The notes: generated by a model not told the origin, from the sequence alone. Positions 33,502-45,852 are shown, counted from the first letter of the stretch. The stretch: DNA of 64,000 bases from Alopecurus myosuroides (GCA_028641055.1 CM054062.1:24994536-25058535), one strand, 5' to 3'. Numbers and translations are program-made.

Positions 33502-34315
33502 TGTTGCCACGCAAAATTGCCGCGCGACACCACGATAACCGTCGTGCTTATGTGACGACGAATGATTGCTTTTCCGGCAAAGCAACAAAGGATTCCTCGA
33601 TTTCGTGGAGGAGATACGACCGCTTTTCAGCGCAAAACGGCAAAGATGAGCTAAACCCTAGGGTTGCTAGGGCTCAACGAGAAACAACAGAGAAAAGTAC
33701 GTACGTGAAAAATAGATTGGTTTTTTGTTGAGTATCGCTTGTTGTTTTTCAATCGGCCGTGGCCTTAATATTTAAGGACGCAGGACTTGGCGTATACGAG
33801 TAGACTTCTAGAAGCTAAACCGATCAGGCCTCCTACCTATTCGGTTACCTTGTACAAATATGCCGTCAAATTAAGCTACCTGATTTACCTAGCAGTTTAA
33901 ATGCCTAAGACATGCTCACGTACAAATACGGTATGACCCACAAGATGCATATCACACCAGCCATACATCGATCACTCGTCCATGTTGTTTTCCGATTGCG
34001 TTTTCCTTCACGCTGAGTGTATGGGCCTTCGTAAATATCTTCAGCTTTGACATATCTGATACATGTTAGGACTTGTCCTACACCCTTGCACTTTAGCGCG
34101 CGTGTTTCTGAATCCTTCCAAGACTTGTCCTTCGCTAACCCAGAAATTACTTCGAGTTAGCTTGTTGTACCTGAGCTGCCGCTAGACCATAACCTAGTCT
34201 GCATTTTTAACTTAATAGAAAGTTTCAAATATATATGTCAAGTAATATTTTAACCACGGTCCTTCAAATTAATTTGGCTTGTATAATACTTAGCTGCCAA
34301 ATTATGTATTTAACA
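33502..34315 (-). repeat. 5' LTR (element sense) of the Tat element
   Basis: 814 bp, partner of 24929-25765. It is followed by GAAAG and the rest of the Copia LTR. Confidence 0.93.
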
Positions 34316-34320
34316 GAAAG
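34316..34320. repeat. target-site duplication GAAAG (right copy)
   Basis: Directly follows the Tat LTR end at 34315. Confidence 0.93.
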
Positions 34321-35732
34321 CAAGCTACAAGAGGTCAACAATGGTGGGGAAAACTTGCTTAAAAAGTAGGAAACCATTAGGGAAAAAGACCCCTTATATA
34401 GGCCCCCAAAATCAGCCAGTTGGGGGCATTCTACGCTTCCCCGTCCTCACAAACCGGCCACCTAACAGAACCACCCGGCCTAAGGCCGGACTCCCAGTTT
34501 CCAGAAAATCTTCTACACTAAAAAAATGCGATATGTTTTGCATCCGAACTCCGTTTTTGATGATCTTGGGCTCGTTGGAATCGCGAAAACGAGCACAACA
34601 AGATTATGTAAAGAAACATCACAGTCCATAATTTCAGGATAAAACCAAGGTTTGACCTCTCTAAAAAGGAACAACCGGTAAAACCTCCAATATCAAAAAC
34701 GCAATAAGTTTTTCATGCGAACCCCGTTTTTTATGAACTTGAGCTTGTATTGAAGCACATTAAAAGATATAAAATAACACATGGAGAAAAAAAAAACCAA
34801 TAAAGATGATGCCAAGTATGCAAAGGTTTGAGCTCTCTCGAATGATGTGATCAAGTTGCTAATATGAGATCCCCTCTTGATAGTACGGTTATCTATCCTA
34901 TAACCCGGTCTCCCAACTAATGCTATGAGACCGGTGAAATAGAAAACCTATCAAGATCATACCTTTGCCTTGATAATTTCACTTGATCTAGATGATGAAG
35001 ATCTTTCCCTCCTCAGTATGGAACATCTTTCTTGACTTCGCTTTGCTCGGTGAAGACACATAGATTGCTCCCCCATACGCAACTATGGGAGAGGCTCTTT
35101 TAAGTCCATCTTTACTTGGAAATTATCTCCAAAAGAGTGGCAATCTTAAAGCATGTGATATCTTCGATATGATCCCCTTGAACTTGCACTTCTCAACTTT
35201 TGATGACGATCACCATTTGACGTCATCCACCATGGGATATATGAAATCTTCCTTTTGATGCAAACCCAAGGAAAGATACCTAACCTCACATATATATATA
35301 CCACATACACATATCATGGGTTAGTTCACAAAGCTAATTGCACAATTACTTACCATACCATAAACCCATATGGTACATCTTCTAGCTTTGTGAGTTGATG
35401 TACTTTAATCATTTCTTAGCACTTTGCCTTGATCAACCTTGTATCTTTTTTTATCTCTTAATTATAATGATGTCTTGAAGTAAACATGAATGTTCACACA
35501 ATATTATTCTTCAATACATACTTGCAATATGCTTAACTCTCTCATGACCAAACAACGGATATTTTACATGAATAGCACCTTGGTCATCACTTGATCATCT
35601 TGAATCCAACACATGGACATCAAGAATTACCTATGGACAAACTATACAAGTATAAATAACTCAATTCAACCATTAGTCCATAGTGATTGTCATTAATTAC
35701 CAAAACCACACATGGGGCACCATGCTCTTTCA

Positions 35733-35748
35733 ATATCCCCCATTTTGG
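35733..35748 (-). promoter_or_regulatory. polypurine tract of the minus-strand Copia element
   Basis: The minus strand reads CAAAATGGGGGATAT directly before the LTR start TGAAAGAGC. Confidence 0.75.
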
Positions 35749-38700
35749 TAATTGATGGCAATCTCTTTTACGAGGGTTTATATAATGAATTTGAGAAACC
35801 ATGCAAAGAACAAAGCAAGGATGCATGAGCATGAAAAGCAAATTCTTAAGAACAAAAACAAAGCATAAACCAAATTCCCTTAAACCCTCTAAACTTTCTC
35901 CCCCATTGGCATCCATTTGCAAAATGGGATCATAGAAATTTTAGATGGCCGATATAGTAAGGGTTCCTCCGTAGGATGTGCATTTCTCATAATATGAGTG
36001 GAATGAAATACACTTATCCAATGGTGAATGATAGAAGGAAATCAAACTATACCTAGGATCCAAATATTTCAAATAAGATCATATACAAATCCCTAATATT
36101 CTCCCAAAGAGAAGAAATCAATCAAAAAGATCCGGCAAACCAAATGAACAATGATATTATGGTTTGAGAGAATGATTGTTTTTAGATAAAATAGAGGAGA
36201 TCCCCAATATTTGTGCATGATTTAGAAGTATTGAATTTTGAATGCAAAGTGCATAAAAATTGAATCATAACTCCCCCATGGTTGTTCAAAACACAAAGCA
36301 AGTGCAAGTGAGCATAAAATAAAACCAGTCATATCACTTGGAGAAAGAGGTGGTTGAACAATAAGAGAAGTTGCCAATAAAAGGATATGACTTAATGCGG
36401 GGCTCAACCAAACATATATGTGTGTGAGACAAGACAAGTCATAATAAAATACTAATAACATGATGAACATTTAAGTATCAACATATTCTCAATATAATGA
36501 TAGGCATAGAGCCAAGACTGTCTTTTCCACACACAAGAAAATGTTTTCAAACCAAATGAAAATGGCTATGGTCACAAGCTTAACAAGTTGTAAATAAAGA
36601 ATCAAGGCTTATGAAACCATCATGGCAAGAAACTAACATGCTCGCCAAATAAAGAATGAGGGTAGAAAATTTTCAATAAATATGAGTGCAAAATAGGTTT
36701 TTGAAAACATGGCAAGCACTCATAAGGCAAATTATTTCCGGAGCCACCAAAAAGTAAATAAGAATAAAATGATGGACACCAAACCATTAGGATACCAATA
36801 AGACATGTAATTATTCTCACGTGTATAAGTTTCTAAATAGACCACAATCATGATGATGTACATCCATAAATAAACATATACACACAATATAGTTATAAAG
36901 AGAAAAATCGAGATATCCAATTTGAAGACATAAATACGACAATAAGATCTTTACTTGAAAGCATAACACATAGTTTTAATTTTTTTTAATCTTAAAGGAT
37001 ATAAATGACATTCTAACAAAAACACATAAAATACATCACAAACAACAATAAGGGAAAAAGAGATGGTTGGAAGTTTTGATAAAAGCAACAAGTATCACAA
37101 AGAGTAAATATGTTTCATACCATGATAAAACCTACACAAGGTTGAAATGTTAGAGTATATGCATGAGGTAGATACTTGTTACCGAGGTAGCATCGGTGAT
37201 GTCGTAGCAGATAAGAATTCATCCATCATCATAGCTTGTCTCCAATAAGCATGTGTTTATAACACCTTCTTTGAGAATGAGGAAAGCACCAATGCATATC
37301 AAATGTACCTAAAACATATTTAAGTACAAAATGGTCCCCAAACTCATTGGGTCCGATGTAGTTAGATAAAACTACAATACATAGGAAAAACTCCACATGA
37401 ATATGTGCATATAGATATGAAATTGAATTTCATGCACATCTTAGCCGATCTATAATTTGATGGAGATTATCCTATATATATTGAATAAAGGAAGATAAAC
37501 ATGGCATAACATATACATTAGTAAATATGCATGCAAACACTTTTAAGAACCAAAACGATGTAATTTGGACAAAACACCAAGTGAAAATAAAATAACAAAG
37601 AAATCGTTATCACTTGAGGGATACGAAATAAAAGATTCATCAAAGAGTAAAATATTGAAATACCAATAGACATCAAATGAAAAATGAAAAATTCCAAGAG
37701 ATGCCAATTGAAGCAAATATCTATAAATAAGATATCAAACTCCAATTAATACCAATTGAGGGTATCATAGCAAAACAAATGAGAATATAAAATGAAAATA
37801 TAAAGTATGCTCAAGGACTTATCTCATACAAAATGGTAGACCGCAAAACAAGGAATGAGATAACCAACTACTAAAAGAGAGCTACATTTTAACAAATAAA
37901 CTAGAGCCTCTATACTTTTTATGCTGGCACAAAGTACCAAATATAAAAAAATTGTATTCCACAAGCACACAAGATAGAATTAAAATACCAATTGAAAAAT
38001 ATATAATATCAATTGAAGACAACTAGTGCTCAAAACAATATAGGAAAGCTCCCCCATGATTTGTGCATGATTTTGCATTTTTCACACAAATGGGATCATC
38101 ACTCCCCATATTCATACACTATACACATTCATGAAATGGCAAGAAGATCCAATTGAATAGGTAGTATCATAAACGAAATAAGATAGCTCCCCCACGACTT
38201 GTGCATTTTATAGAATTTTGCATTTTAATACAAGATGCACTAGAAGGGGATCCTTGATTTTCTTACAACCATTTCACTGGAATTTTATTTAAGTATAACT
38301 CATAGATCTTCAAGAGGAAAGGAAGACAATGGGAGTTCATACAAAACAATTTCTCGTTGACAATACAAATGGAAGCAAAGCGCAATATGAATATGATCAA
38401 TAACTTCTACCACAAATATGGTTGTCACTTGTCCAAGGACAAGGAGGGTATGGTGTTACTTTTCGGTGATATATTGCAGAAATATTCATGATCAGGTTCA
38501 CAACACAAAAGCATATGGAAAATTATATGAGTTAATTACCATGCTTACATAGAGATTCTTGGTGGCTTCAACTAGTAAAATGATCATGCAAAGAAATGCT
38601 TAATATATCTTGAAGCAACCGGTTTCCCAAATAATACATACTAGCGCACATTTGAGGAACACCGCACGAAGAAACTCTCTCAAATTCAACAAACCAAAAT

Positions 38701-39430
38701 ATGAGATACAAAAACTCATTTAAGCAAATATGGAACTTGTTTGAGCAACATGCCACATAAGAACAAGATAACTAACAATATCAATTCTAAGTGGCATTAC
38801 CTCACATGTTCACATTTTATAGGATTGTAATATGCACATAGCTTATTACTACTCCATAATGTGACAATCCATTTATTTTCAATAAGAGGCAAGTGAAATC
38901 CAATAAGAGATAATTAATGAACATTGTAGAATTTGAAGTTCTCATGAGAATGACATACCACATGGAGACTGTATAATATTGTCATATTAATAATAGGTGA
39001 TATACCTCATGTACACATATTTTAGAATTGTGAGGTGGCAAAGCACATCACTCCCCCAAAGTGAGATAGTTCATTAATATCTCAAAATAGGCAACTAAAT
39101 TAAACATAAATTGCAATAAAGGCTCAACACAAAACAAACACGTACATGGAGTGCAAACCAACAAAAACATACTAGTAGATTACTCAAGATAGGTAATTAG
39201 TAAGCACATAATATACAAAAGCATGCTAGATACAAAACTAACACATGCAAGGGGCAAGCAACTTTCAACGTATGTAATTTAAATACAAGTTACCGCAAGG
39301 AGACACATTGGATATGAGATAGATATATGATGATACAAATGACTTGGCTCGAGTAAATATATTTGATGAATATCCCTTAATTCTTCATGAGATAGCCAAG
39401 TCTCCAATGCCCTCCAACAAAACCTATTGA
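35749..39430 (-). other. non-coding internal region of the minus-strand Copia element
   Basis: About 3.7 kb, A-rich on the + strand, no supported frame. Pol would be expected here. On the minus strand it holds scattered degenerate units with a purine core ATGGGGGAG next to ATGCACAAAT (near 35890, 36265, 38045, 38185 and 39050). Confidence 0.65.
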
Positions 39431-41692
39431 TCACGTTTTAGCTTGTTGGTCCCCAACCAAGTTGGGTCCTAAGAGGTTAATCACAGTAGGCTTGGCAACC
39501 CAAATGGTTCTTTTCTTGACACCACTTTGAGTGCCACCATATTTGGCAAACACATAACCAACCTTATCCTTTCAAAGGGAATAAACATCATAAATTATGA
39601 TAGGGTTGGATAAGGTACCAGTAGTGCATGAAGAAGAAAAGTGGCCCTTTTCATAGCATAAGTAGCAACATTGGCTTCTTACTTTCTTCTTAGTTGATTT
39701 ATCAAATTAAGGTTGAGCATGAGATTGAACTTTCCCTTGTTGCTTCTCACTAAGATGCTTCTTCTTCAAAGGGCAAGCTTTAACATGGTGCCCTTCAACC
39801 TTGCCCTTGAAGCAAACAATCTTTGCGGAATTCTTGACTTGTTCTTGGAACTTGTTCTTGTCGATCTTGTACTTCTTCTTATTATTGTACTTCTCGTCAT
39901 TGTCGGATTTGAATCCAAGTCCACTCTTGTCATTGGGCAATCTTTGCACACTCAAAACATTGTCAAGTGTGTACTTCCCATGACTCTTTTCCAAATCTTT
40001 CTTCAAGGAAGTGACTTGGGCCTTCAGCTCTTTTATTTCCTCTACATGGTTAGTGACAACACAAGTACTAGAGGATATAGATGATTCATTGTTAGAGCAA
40101 CAAGGCATGGAAAGTAATTCATCACAATATGTAGCAATATTTTGAGTGAATGAATTACTAGGACTAACACAAGGAAAAATAGAATTTTGAGTAGAGTTTG
40201 TGCTAATATCCACATGGGACTCACAATATATCACCTTGGTAATAATAGCATCATGAGCCAACTTTAGCATATCATGTGAGACTAAAAGATCCTCATGAGA
40301 GCTTGAGAGCTTTCCATGACTTTCTTCCAATTTCCCATAATTGCTAATTAGCAACTCAAGTTGAGCCCTTAGCTCAACATTCTCCTTCAATGTAGACGCT
40401 TCACAAGAAATAAATTTAGTAGCACAAGCATCATTATTAATAGCAATAGGATAAGGTAACTTGGTAAGCTCTTTTGAATAAGAAGTTTTAAGTTGAGCAT
40501 GTGCAACTTTTAGATCATCATTTTTATTTTTAAGACAACTAACAACCTCAAGATTTCTATCATGAGATTCCTTTACTTTTGATAATTCTATAGTAAAAGT
40601 CTCTTAAAGAGATTCATTGGTGGTTTGTTCTTCTACAAGAGCTTCCTCTAGTTTAGCAATCTCATTAGCATAATTACGCTCATGGCTATAACACTCGTCA
40701 ATGCATGATTCCAAATCCTTAATGGTGATATTGCGCCTATCAAATGCACGAATGATTTCTAGGAAATTGGCACAAGCATCTTTATCCGCATAAAGGATAT
40801 AGTGAATAATTTTACCTTTCTCCATGAACGAATCATTATTGTCATCATCATCGTCATTATCATCATCACCATCATAACCATCACTAGATACATTGGTGTT
40901 CAAAGTAGGAGTTACCTTTGAACCTTTAACCATAAGTAAAAAGTGAGATATGGTAGATGATGATGAAATATTATTTGAAGCACCACTTAAATCCACATCT
41001 TGTTCCATGGAATGTTGAGTTTCTTATAGATGGTTAGTAACACAAGGACTAGAGAAAATACAACCATTTTTATTATGGAAACAAAATGTATAAAGCATAT
41101 CATTATAAGATTTAGTCAAGGAATGTCTACATGATATGCATGGAATATCAACACAAGCATGTAAATTATTTTGGGTGCTAGACGTGTTTAAGTCCATAGA
41201 CGAAGTATTGCAATAAGATAGAGATGACGAATCATCAACAATAAGCTCACTATCAAGATTGCAATATTTTTCACTACTCACCATATCATTATGTTGTGGC
41301 TTACTACATGTTGGTCAAGTAGAAGAAATTGAGAACTCATCACGCCAGGAGGTGGAGGGAGAATAATCATTCCCACAATTTTTTGATACATCATATTTAT
41401 CTTGAAGCTTGGTCCATATCTCATGAGCTTTCCAAGATGGCCTAATTGACTCAAGAACTACAATGCTCAAATATTTGAAAAACACATTAGTAGCTTGAAT
41501 ATTGAGACATAAGTTTTTCCCATCCTCTAAAGAGCAATCAAGGCCCTTTGAAGAAGAAAAACCCATATCTAAAATTTTCTCTATATTTGGACCCATACCC
41601 TTAAAAATATTAAGCATACTAATTTTCCAAGTATCATAATTTGTGCCATCGAATATAAAAGTGTAATTATGCACTAATCCCCTAGCCGACAT
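39431..41692 (-). pseudogene. long coiled-coil gag of the minus-strand Copia element
   Basis: The ATG at 41692 lies 39 bases after the PBS (MSARGLVHNYTFIFDGTNYDTW). The N-terminal Copia gag domain shows FDGTNYDTWKISM and KAHEIWTKLQDKYD. One reading frame can be followed to 39431, broken only by in-frame stops at about 41315, 41024, 40604 and 39707. The middle is an Asp-rich stretch (DGDDDNDDDDDNN) and a Leu/Glu heptad-rich region (40200-40400, 39980-40040) that suggests a coiled coil. Two zinc knuckles follow. The first reads CFKGKVEGHHVKAC with Gly in place of the second Cys. The second, CYLCYEKGHFSSSC, is complete but lies after the 39707 stop. The absence of frameshifts suggests that decay is mainly by point mutation. 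Confidence 0.85.
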
Positions 41693-41730
41693 CTTTACTC
41701 TCTAGGTTTTGAAACCCTATGAAGAGAGAC

Positions 41731-41745
41731 CCGTCTCTGATACCA
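41731..41745 (-). promoter_or_regulatory. primer-binding site of the minus-strand Copia element
   Basis: The minus strand reads TGGTATCAGAGACGG; the first 11 bases match the initiator-Met PBS. Two bases separate it from the LTR. Confidence 0.85.
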
Positions 41746-41747
41746 AT

Positions 41748-44149
41748 TGAAAGGACACAGATGTCGCCTAGAGGGGGGTGGATACGCGTTTAAAAATAAT
41801 TACGGTTAAGGCTTGAATAAATGCGGAATTAAAATTAGCGTTTAATTTATCAAGCCAAAACCTAAAAAACTAGGTTCACCTATGTGCACCAACAACTTAT
41901 GCTAAACAATTCAAGCATCTATGTGATAGCAAGATATGTTACTTCAAGCTTAATGGCTATCACAAAGTAAATTGCATAAGTAAAGATATCGGATATAGAA
42001 ATAACTGAGAGACGTGGAGATGATGATTTATCCCGAAGTTTACTTCCCAATGGAAGCCAATCTCAATTGAAGAGGTGTGGAGTCACAATAACTCCAAGCG
42101 CCCAATGGCTCACCTTATTCTCCTCATGCCTCCACCAATGTGGAGTGACACAATCCACTATGGTACCTTTGAGGGTGGTCACCGATCCCGTACAAGGTTG
42201 GGGAAATCTCCATAACTAAATTGGAGGCTCCCAACAATATCCCGCGAGCCACCAAAACTCCGAGATAGCAACAAGATCATGAGCCACCAAAACTCCAAGA
42301 CAACAAGGTCGAAGCCACCAAAACTCTGAGACAACAACAACCGTCTAGGGAATTCCAAGTACCCAAGAGGACAAGCTCAAGGGCACTCCAAGAACCCAAG
42401 AGTAACAAGCTTCTCAACTCTTCACTCGAACGAATCCTCATAGAGAACTCAAACCGATGCAACCTATGCAATGGCAACAACACAAGAAGTGCTCAAATTC
42501 TTCACTCTCAAATCCCACCAAAGCAACAAATGCTATGGGGGGGGGGGTAAGAGAGGAAGAACAAGGAAGAACTCAACAAATGAATCCACATGATCTAGAT
42601 CCAAAGACTTACCCTCACTAAGAGGAGACATGGATTGGTGGAATAGTATATCTAGATCTTCTCTCTCTTTTCCCACTAATTGGAGGCAAAAATCATGGAG
42701 GAATAGAGAGAAAGCAAGCTAAAGAAGGTCAACAATGGTGGGGGGAAACTTGCTTAATAGGTAGGGAACCATTGCGGAAGAAAAACCCCTATATAGGCCC
42801 CCAAAATCAGCCCGTTGGGGGCATTCTGCCCGTCCCCGGCCTCCCAGGCCGGCCACCTAACAGAACCGCCCGACCTAGGGAGCCTCAGCCCAGCTTAAGG
42901 CCGGCCTCCCAGTTTCCAGAAAATCTTCTACACTAAAAACGCGATATCTTTTGCATCCAGACTCCGTTTTCGATGATCTTGGGATCGTTGGAATTGCGAA
43001 AACAAGCACAACAAGATATGTAAAGAAACATTATAGTCCATCATTTGAGGATAAAACCAAATGATTAAATGACCTCTCTAAAAAGGAACAACCGGTAAAA
43101 CCTCCAATATAAAAAATGCAATAAGTTTTTCATGCGAAACCCGTTTTTGATGAACTTGAGCTTGTATTAAAGAACATTAAAAGATCTAAAACAAAAAATG
43201 GAGAAAAAACAAATAAGAACCAAGAAATATGATGCCAAGTATGCAAAGGTCTGAGCTCTCTCTAAATGATGTGATCAAGTTGCTAATATGAGAGCCCCTC
43301 TGATAGTACGGTTATCTATCCTATAACCCGGTATCCCAACTAATGCTATGAGACTGATAAAATAGAAAACCTATCAATATCATACCTTTGCCTTGAGAAT
43401 TCCACTTGAGCTAGATGATCAAGATCTTGCCCTCCTCAAGATGGAACATCTTTCTTGATTTCGCTTTACTCGGTGAAGACACATAGATTGCTCCCCATAC
43501 GCCACTATGGGAGAGGCTAGTTTAAGTCCATCTTCATTTGGACATTATCTCCAAAAGAGTGGCAAGCTTCAAACATGTGATATCTTTGATATGCTCCCCT
43601 TGAACTTGCACTTCTCAAATTTTGATGACGATCACCATTTGATGTCATCCACCATGGGATATATGAAATCTTCCTTTTATTGCAAACCCATGGAAAGATA
43701 CCTAAACTCACATAGATATACCACATACACATATCATGGGTTAGTTCACAAAGCTAATTTCACAATTACTTACCATACCATGAACCCATATGGTACATCT
43801 TCTAGCTTTGTGAGTTGATCTACTTTAATCATCTCTTAGCACTTTGCCTTGATCAACCTTGTATATTTTCTTATCTCTTAATTATAATGATGGCTTGAAG
43901 GTAAACATGAATGTTCATATAGTATTATTCCTCAAGACATACTTGCAATATGCACAACTCTCTCATGAGCAAACAACGAATATTCACATGAATAGCACCT
44001 TGGTCATCACTTGATCATCTTGAATCCAACACATGGACATCAAGAATTACCTATGGACAAACTCTACAAGTATAACTCAATTAAACCATTACACCATAGT
44101 GATTGTCATTAATTACCAAAACCACACATGGGGGCACCATGCTCTTTCA
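41748..44149 (-). repeat. 5' LTR (element sense) of the minus-strand Copia element
   Basis: 2402 bp, uninterrupted partner of 24008-35732. The intact sequence AGAGAGAAAGCAAGC near 42704-42718 is the empty counterpart of the Tat insertion site, with a single GAAAG. An 11-base G-run lies near 42536-42546. Confidence 0.9.
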
Positions 44150-44154
44150 GCCTC
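44150..44154. repeat. target-site duplication GCCTC (right copy)
   Basis: Directly follows the LTR end at 44149 and matches 24003-24007. Confidence 0.9.
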
Positions 44155-44192
44155 GACTCTTATTTTAGGCTTAACCGCCTAAGAATTTTAGT

Positions 44193-44932
44193 ATGCTCAA
44201 TAAAGGGGAAGCCGCCGAGCCTGCGACACAATTCACTATGTATGATCTCAAGGAAATGAAATATTCCTTGACCTCATCCATGGATGCCAAAATGACAGAG
44301 TTGCGTGATTTAATGTTGCAACTCTTGAAAGCCAAGGGCCCAAAATCATCTACTTCGACTCCTCTGGAAGAAATTCCGAATGATAAGGAGGATGAGGATA
44401 AGGGTAGAGAAACTAAAAGTGAATCTCCTTCCTCTAAGAACAAAACTTCTAAGGTAAAGGATGAGAAAGAAGAGTACCACAATGTCGAAGGACGATACTC
44501 TTCCGATCCTCCTATCCCCATCCTCATATTAACCCTAGAGGCGAACCTCCTAAAATTTATGCACATTCTTTCAGTCAATGGCAATATTACATGAAAACTC
44601 ACTTGAACTCTTCTTGCATTGAGCTTTCGAGGGTCGTTCAATATGGATACAAGCCTCATGACCCCATGAACTTGACAAGAGAAGAAGTGGTAGATTGCCA
44701 ACTCAACTACGCCACTTTGTCGATGATTCAACAAGCCATGGGTCCAAACTACATGCCTCACCTTCAACAATACTCCACCGCCAAAGAAACATGGGATGCT
44801 AATATCTCCATGTTTTTGGGCAATGAAATCATGAAGAGGAAAAGGTATGATACCCTTAGCAATGAGGCGAAAGGCTTCTATATGCTTGATGGTGAGAAAC
44901 ATGAGGACATGTACCGGGGACTCAAGACTCCA
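44193..44932 (+). pseudogene. gag N-terminal part of the + strand Copia element (frameshifted, truncated)
   Basis: The ATG at 44193 lies 43 bases after the GCCTC junction (MLNKGEAAEPATQFTMYDLKE). It is followed by a Lys/Glu/Ser-rich linker. A one-base shift near 44515 (SSDPPIP, expected to run into PHPHIN) moves coding to the frame of 44591-44932, which carries the conserved Copia gag core: MKTHLNSSCIELSRVVQYGY, LTREEVVDCQLNYATLSMIQ, ETWDANISMFLGNEIM and DTLSNEAKGFYML. Similarity ends at YRGLKT (about 44932), where another sequence begins. It belongs to a different Copia family from the gag at 39431-41692. Confidence 0.8.
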
Positions 44933-45545
44933 CCGCCTTTAGTGTGTCACAAACCCCGCTGACCGCTCGACGGGGACCGGCAAGACCACCAACACCGCAA
45001 GCCGCTGCCACCCACGACACCTCCCGCCACGGGCAACACCTTGCCGACCACGACCCGCAGTCGCAAATCCTGGGCCGCCGCCCCGGAGTCATCCTCCCCA
45101 ATGAGCACCACCCGACACCCACACCGCCTTTCCACCAGATTTGGGGCCCGGAGCACCACACCGCGTGGAGGCACCGGTCGGAGAGGATGGCGCCTCCCAA
45201 CACCATGCCGGCAGGAGATCCAACACCACCAAACGCCGGTCACCACCAAGCAGCTCCGCTGCCGCACCATCCCCACGCCTAGCGCCAGCCCGCACCGCTG
45301 CCATTACCAGGAGACCACCACCAAGTCGATGAAGACGAGCCCAATGCCCAGTTGAGGACGATGCCTCCCAGCCCCATGCCGACAGGAGCTCCAACATCAG
45401 CAAACGCCGGTCACCACCAAGCAGCCCTGCTGCCTCACCATCCCCATGCCGATGCAGCCTCGCCTAGCGCCAACCCGCACCGCTGCCGTTACCCAAGAGA
45501 CCACCACCAAGCCAACGAAGACGAGCACATCAAGAACATGAAACA
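44933..45545. repeat. GC-rich fragment with a ~170-bp imperfect tandem duplication
   Basis: Two units, about 45186-45345 and 45359-45530, share GCCTCCCA...CCATGCCG, AACGCCGGTCACCACCAAGCAG, CACCATCCCCA and CAACCCGCACCGCTGCC-type blocks. All six frames are open in parts because of the base composition, but none resembles a protein I know. Likely a transposon fragment or captured sequence; origin unknown. Confidence 0.5.
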
Positions 45546-45548
45546 TAA

Positions 45549-45743
45549 GACTAGTCAGAGTGGGGAGTATCATACACTAGTATCATGCATATGATACTAG
45601 TCTATGTTATTACTCCCATAATGGGTAGTAAAATATTTGTGGTATCATATAGTACTGCATTTATTATGTTGTAGAATCATCTGGTCTTGAATTGCGTTAT
45701 GTTAGCACTACCACCTCAGTTGATACCCCCACTGTGACTAGTC
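45549..45743. mobile_element. Tourist-like MITE, 195 bp
   Basis: The terminal inverted repeats start GACTAGTCAGAGTGGGGAG at the left and GACTAGTCACAGTGGGGGT at the right (reverse complement). TAA at 45546-45548 and 45744-45746 is the 3-bp target duplication typical of PIF/Harbinger-mobilised MITEs. The centre contains the palindrome ATCATGCATATGAT. No coding capacity. Confidence 0.85.
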
Positions 45744-45852
45744 TAATACAGTACAACTCTAAAATCATTCAACCGGTTGTAAAATGCATGGGCACTCCTA
45801 TTGACTTCTTTAAATAGTGGTCGGCATGAATCTGAAGAATTGAAAAAGATTG

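Larger units (their letters stand above)
24929..34315 (-). mobile_element. Tat-lineage Gypsy LTR retrotransposon, full length but inactivated
   Basis: 9387 bp with LTRs 24929-25765 and 33502-34315 and target duplication GAAAG at 24924-24928 and 34316-34320. In minus-strand order it has a PBS for tRNA-Arg, gag, protease, RT, RNase H, a second RNase H and integrase. The second RNase H domain between RNase H and integrase is the hallmark of the Tat branch. About 23 base differences over roughly 810 LTR positions (near 3%) suggest an insertion around a million years old at the usual grass rate. Gag, RT and RNase H carry stops and frameshifts, while integrase is open. Confidence 0.93.
24008..35732 (-). 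repeat. 3' LTR (element sense) of the minus-strand Copia element, split in two
   Basis: The blocks are 24008-24928 and 34321-35732, about 2333 bp in all. The terminal G has mutated: TAAAAGG at 24008 corresponds to TGAAAGG at 41748. A TATA-like CTATATAAGG reads on the minus strand near 34392-34401. The LTR contains the GAGCCACCAAAACTCC repeat cluster. Confidence 0.88.
24008..44149 (-). mobile_element. non-autonomous Copia element, minus strand, hosting a Tat-type Gypsy element
   Basis: The LTRs are 24008-35732 (interrupted by 24929-34315) and 41748-44149. On the minus strand they run TGAAAGAGCATGGTG...GTCCTTTCA. The target duplication GCCTC is at 24003-24007 and 44150-44154. It has a Met-type PBS at 41731-41745 and a polypurine tract at 35733-35748, both minus. 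The internal domain (35733-41747) has only a gag pseudogene; no protease, integrase, RT or RNase H is seen. Its LTRs differ visibly more than those of the nested Tat element, including indels of tens of bases, so it is the older insertion. Confidence 0.9.
22791..44932 (+). mobile_element. older Copia element, + strand, split by a nested Copia element
   Basis: The left block is 22791-24007 (LTR and PBS). The right block is 44150-44932 (leader and gag N-terminus). Both are joined through the GCCTC duplication. It is truncated after gag at about 44932, where unrelated GC-rich DNA starts. This is the oldest layer of the nest. Confidence 0.7.

Noticed and set aside
44944..45403. Overlapping open frames of about 100 codons on both strands in the GC-rich insert
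   Set aside because: All frames are open in parts because of base composition, and the tandem duplication copies them. No known domain.
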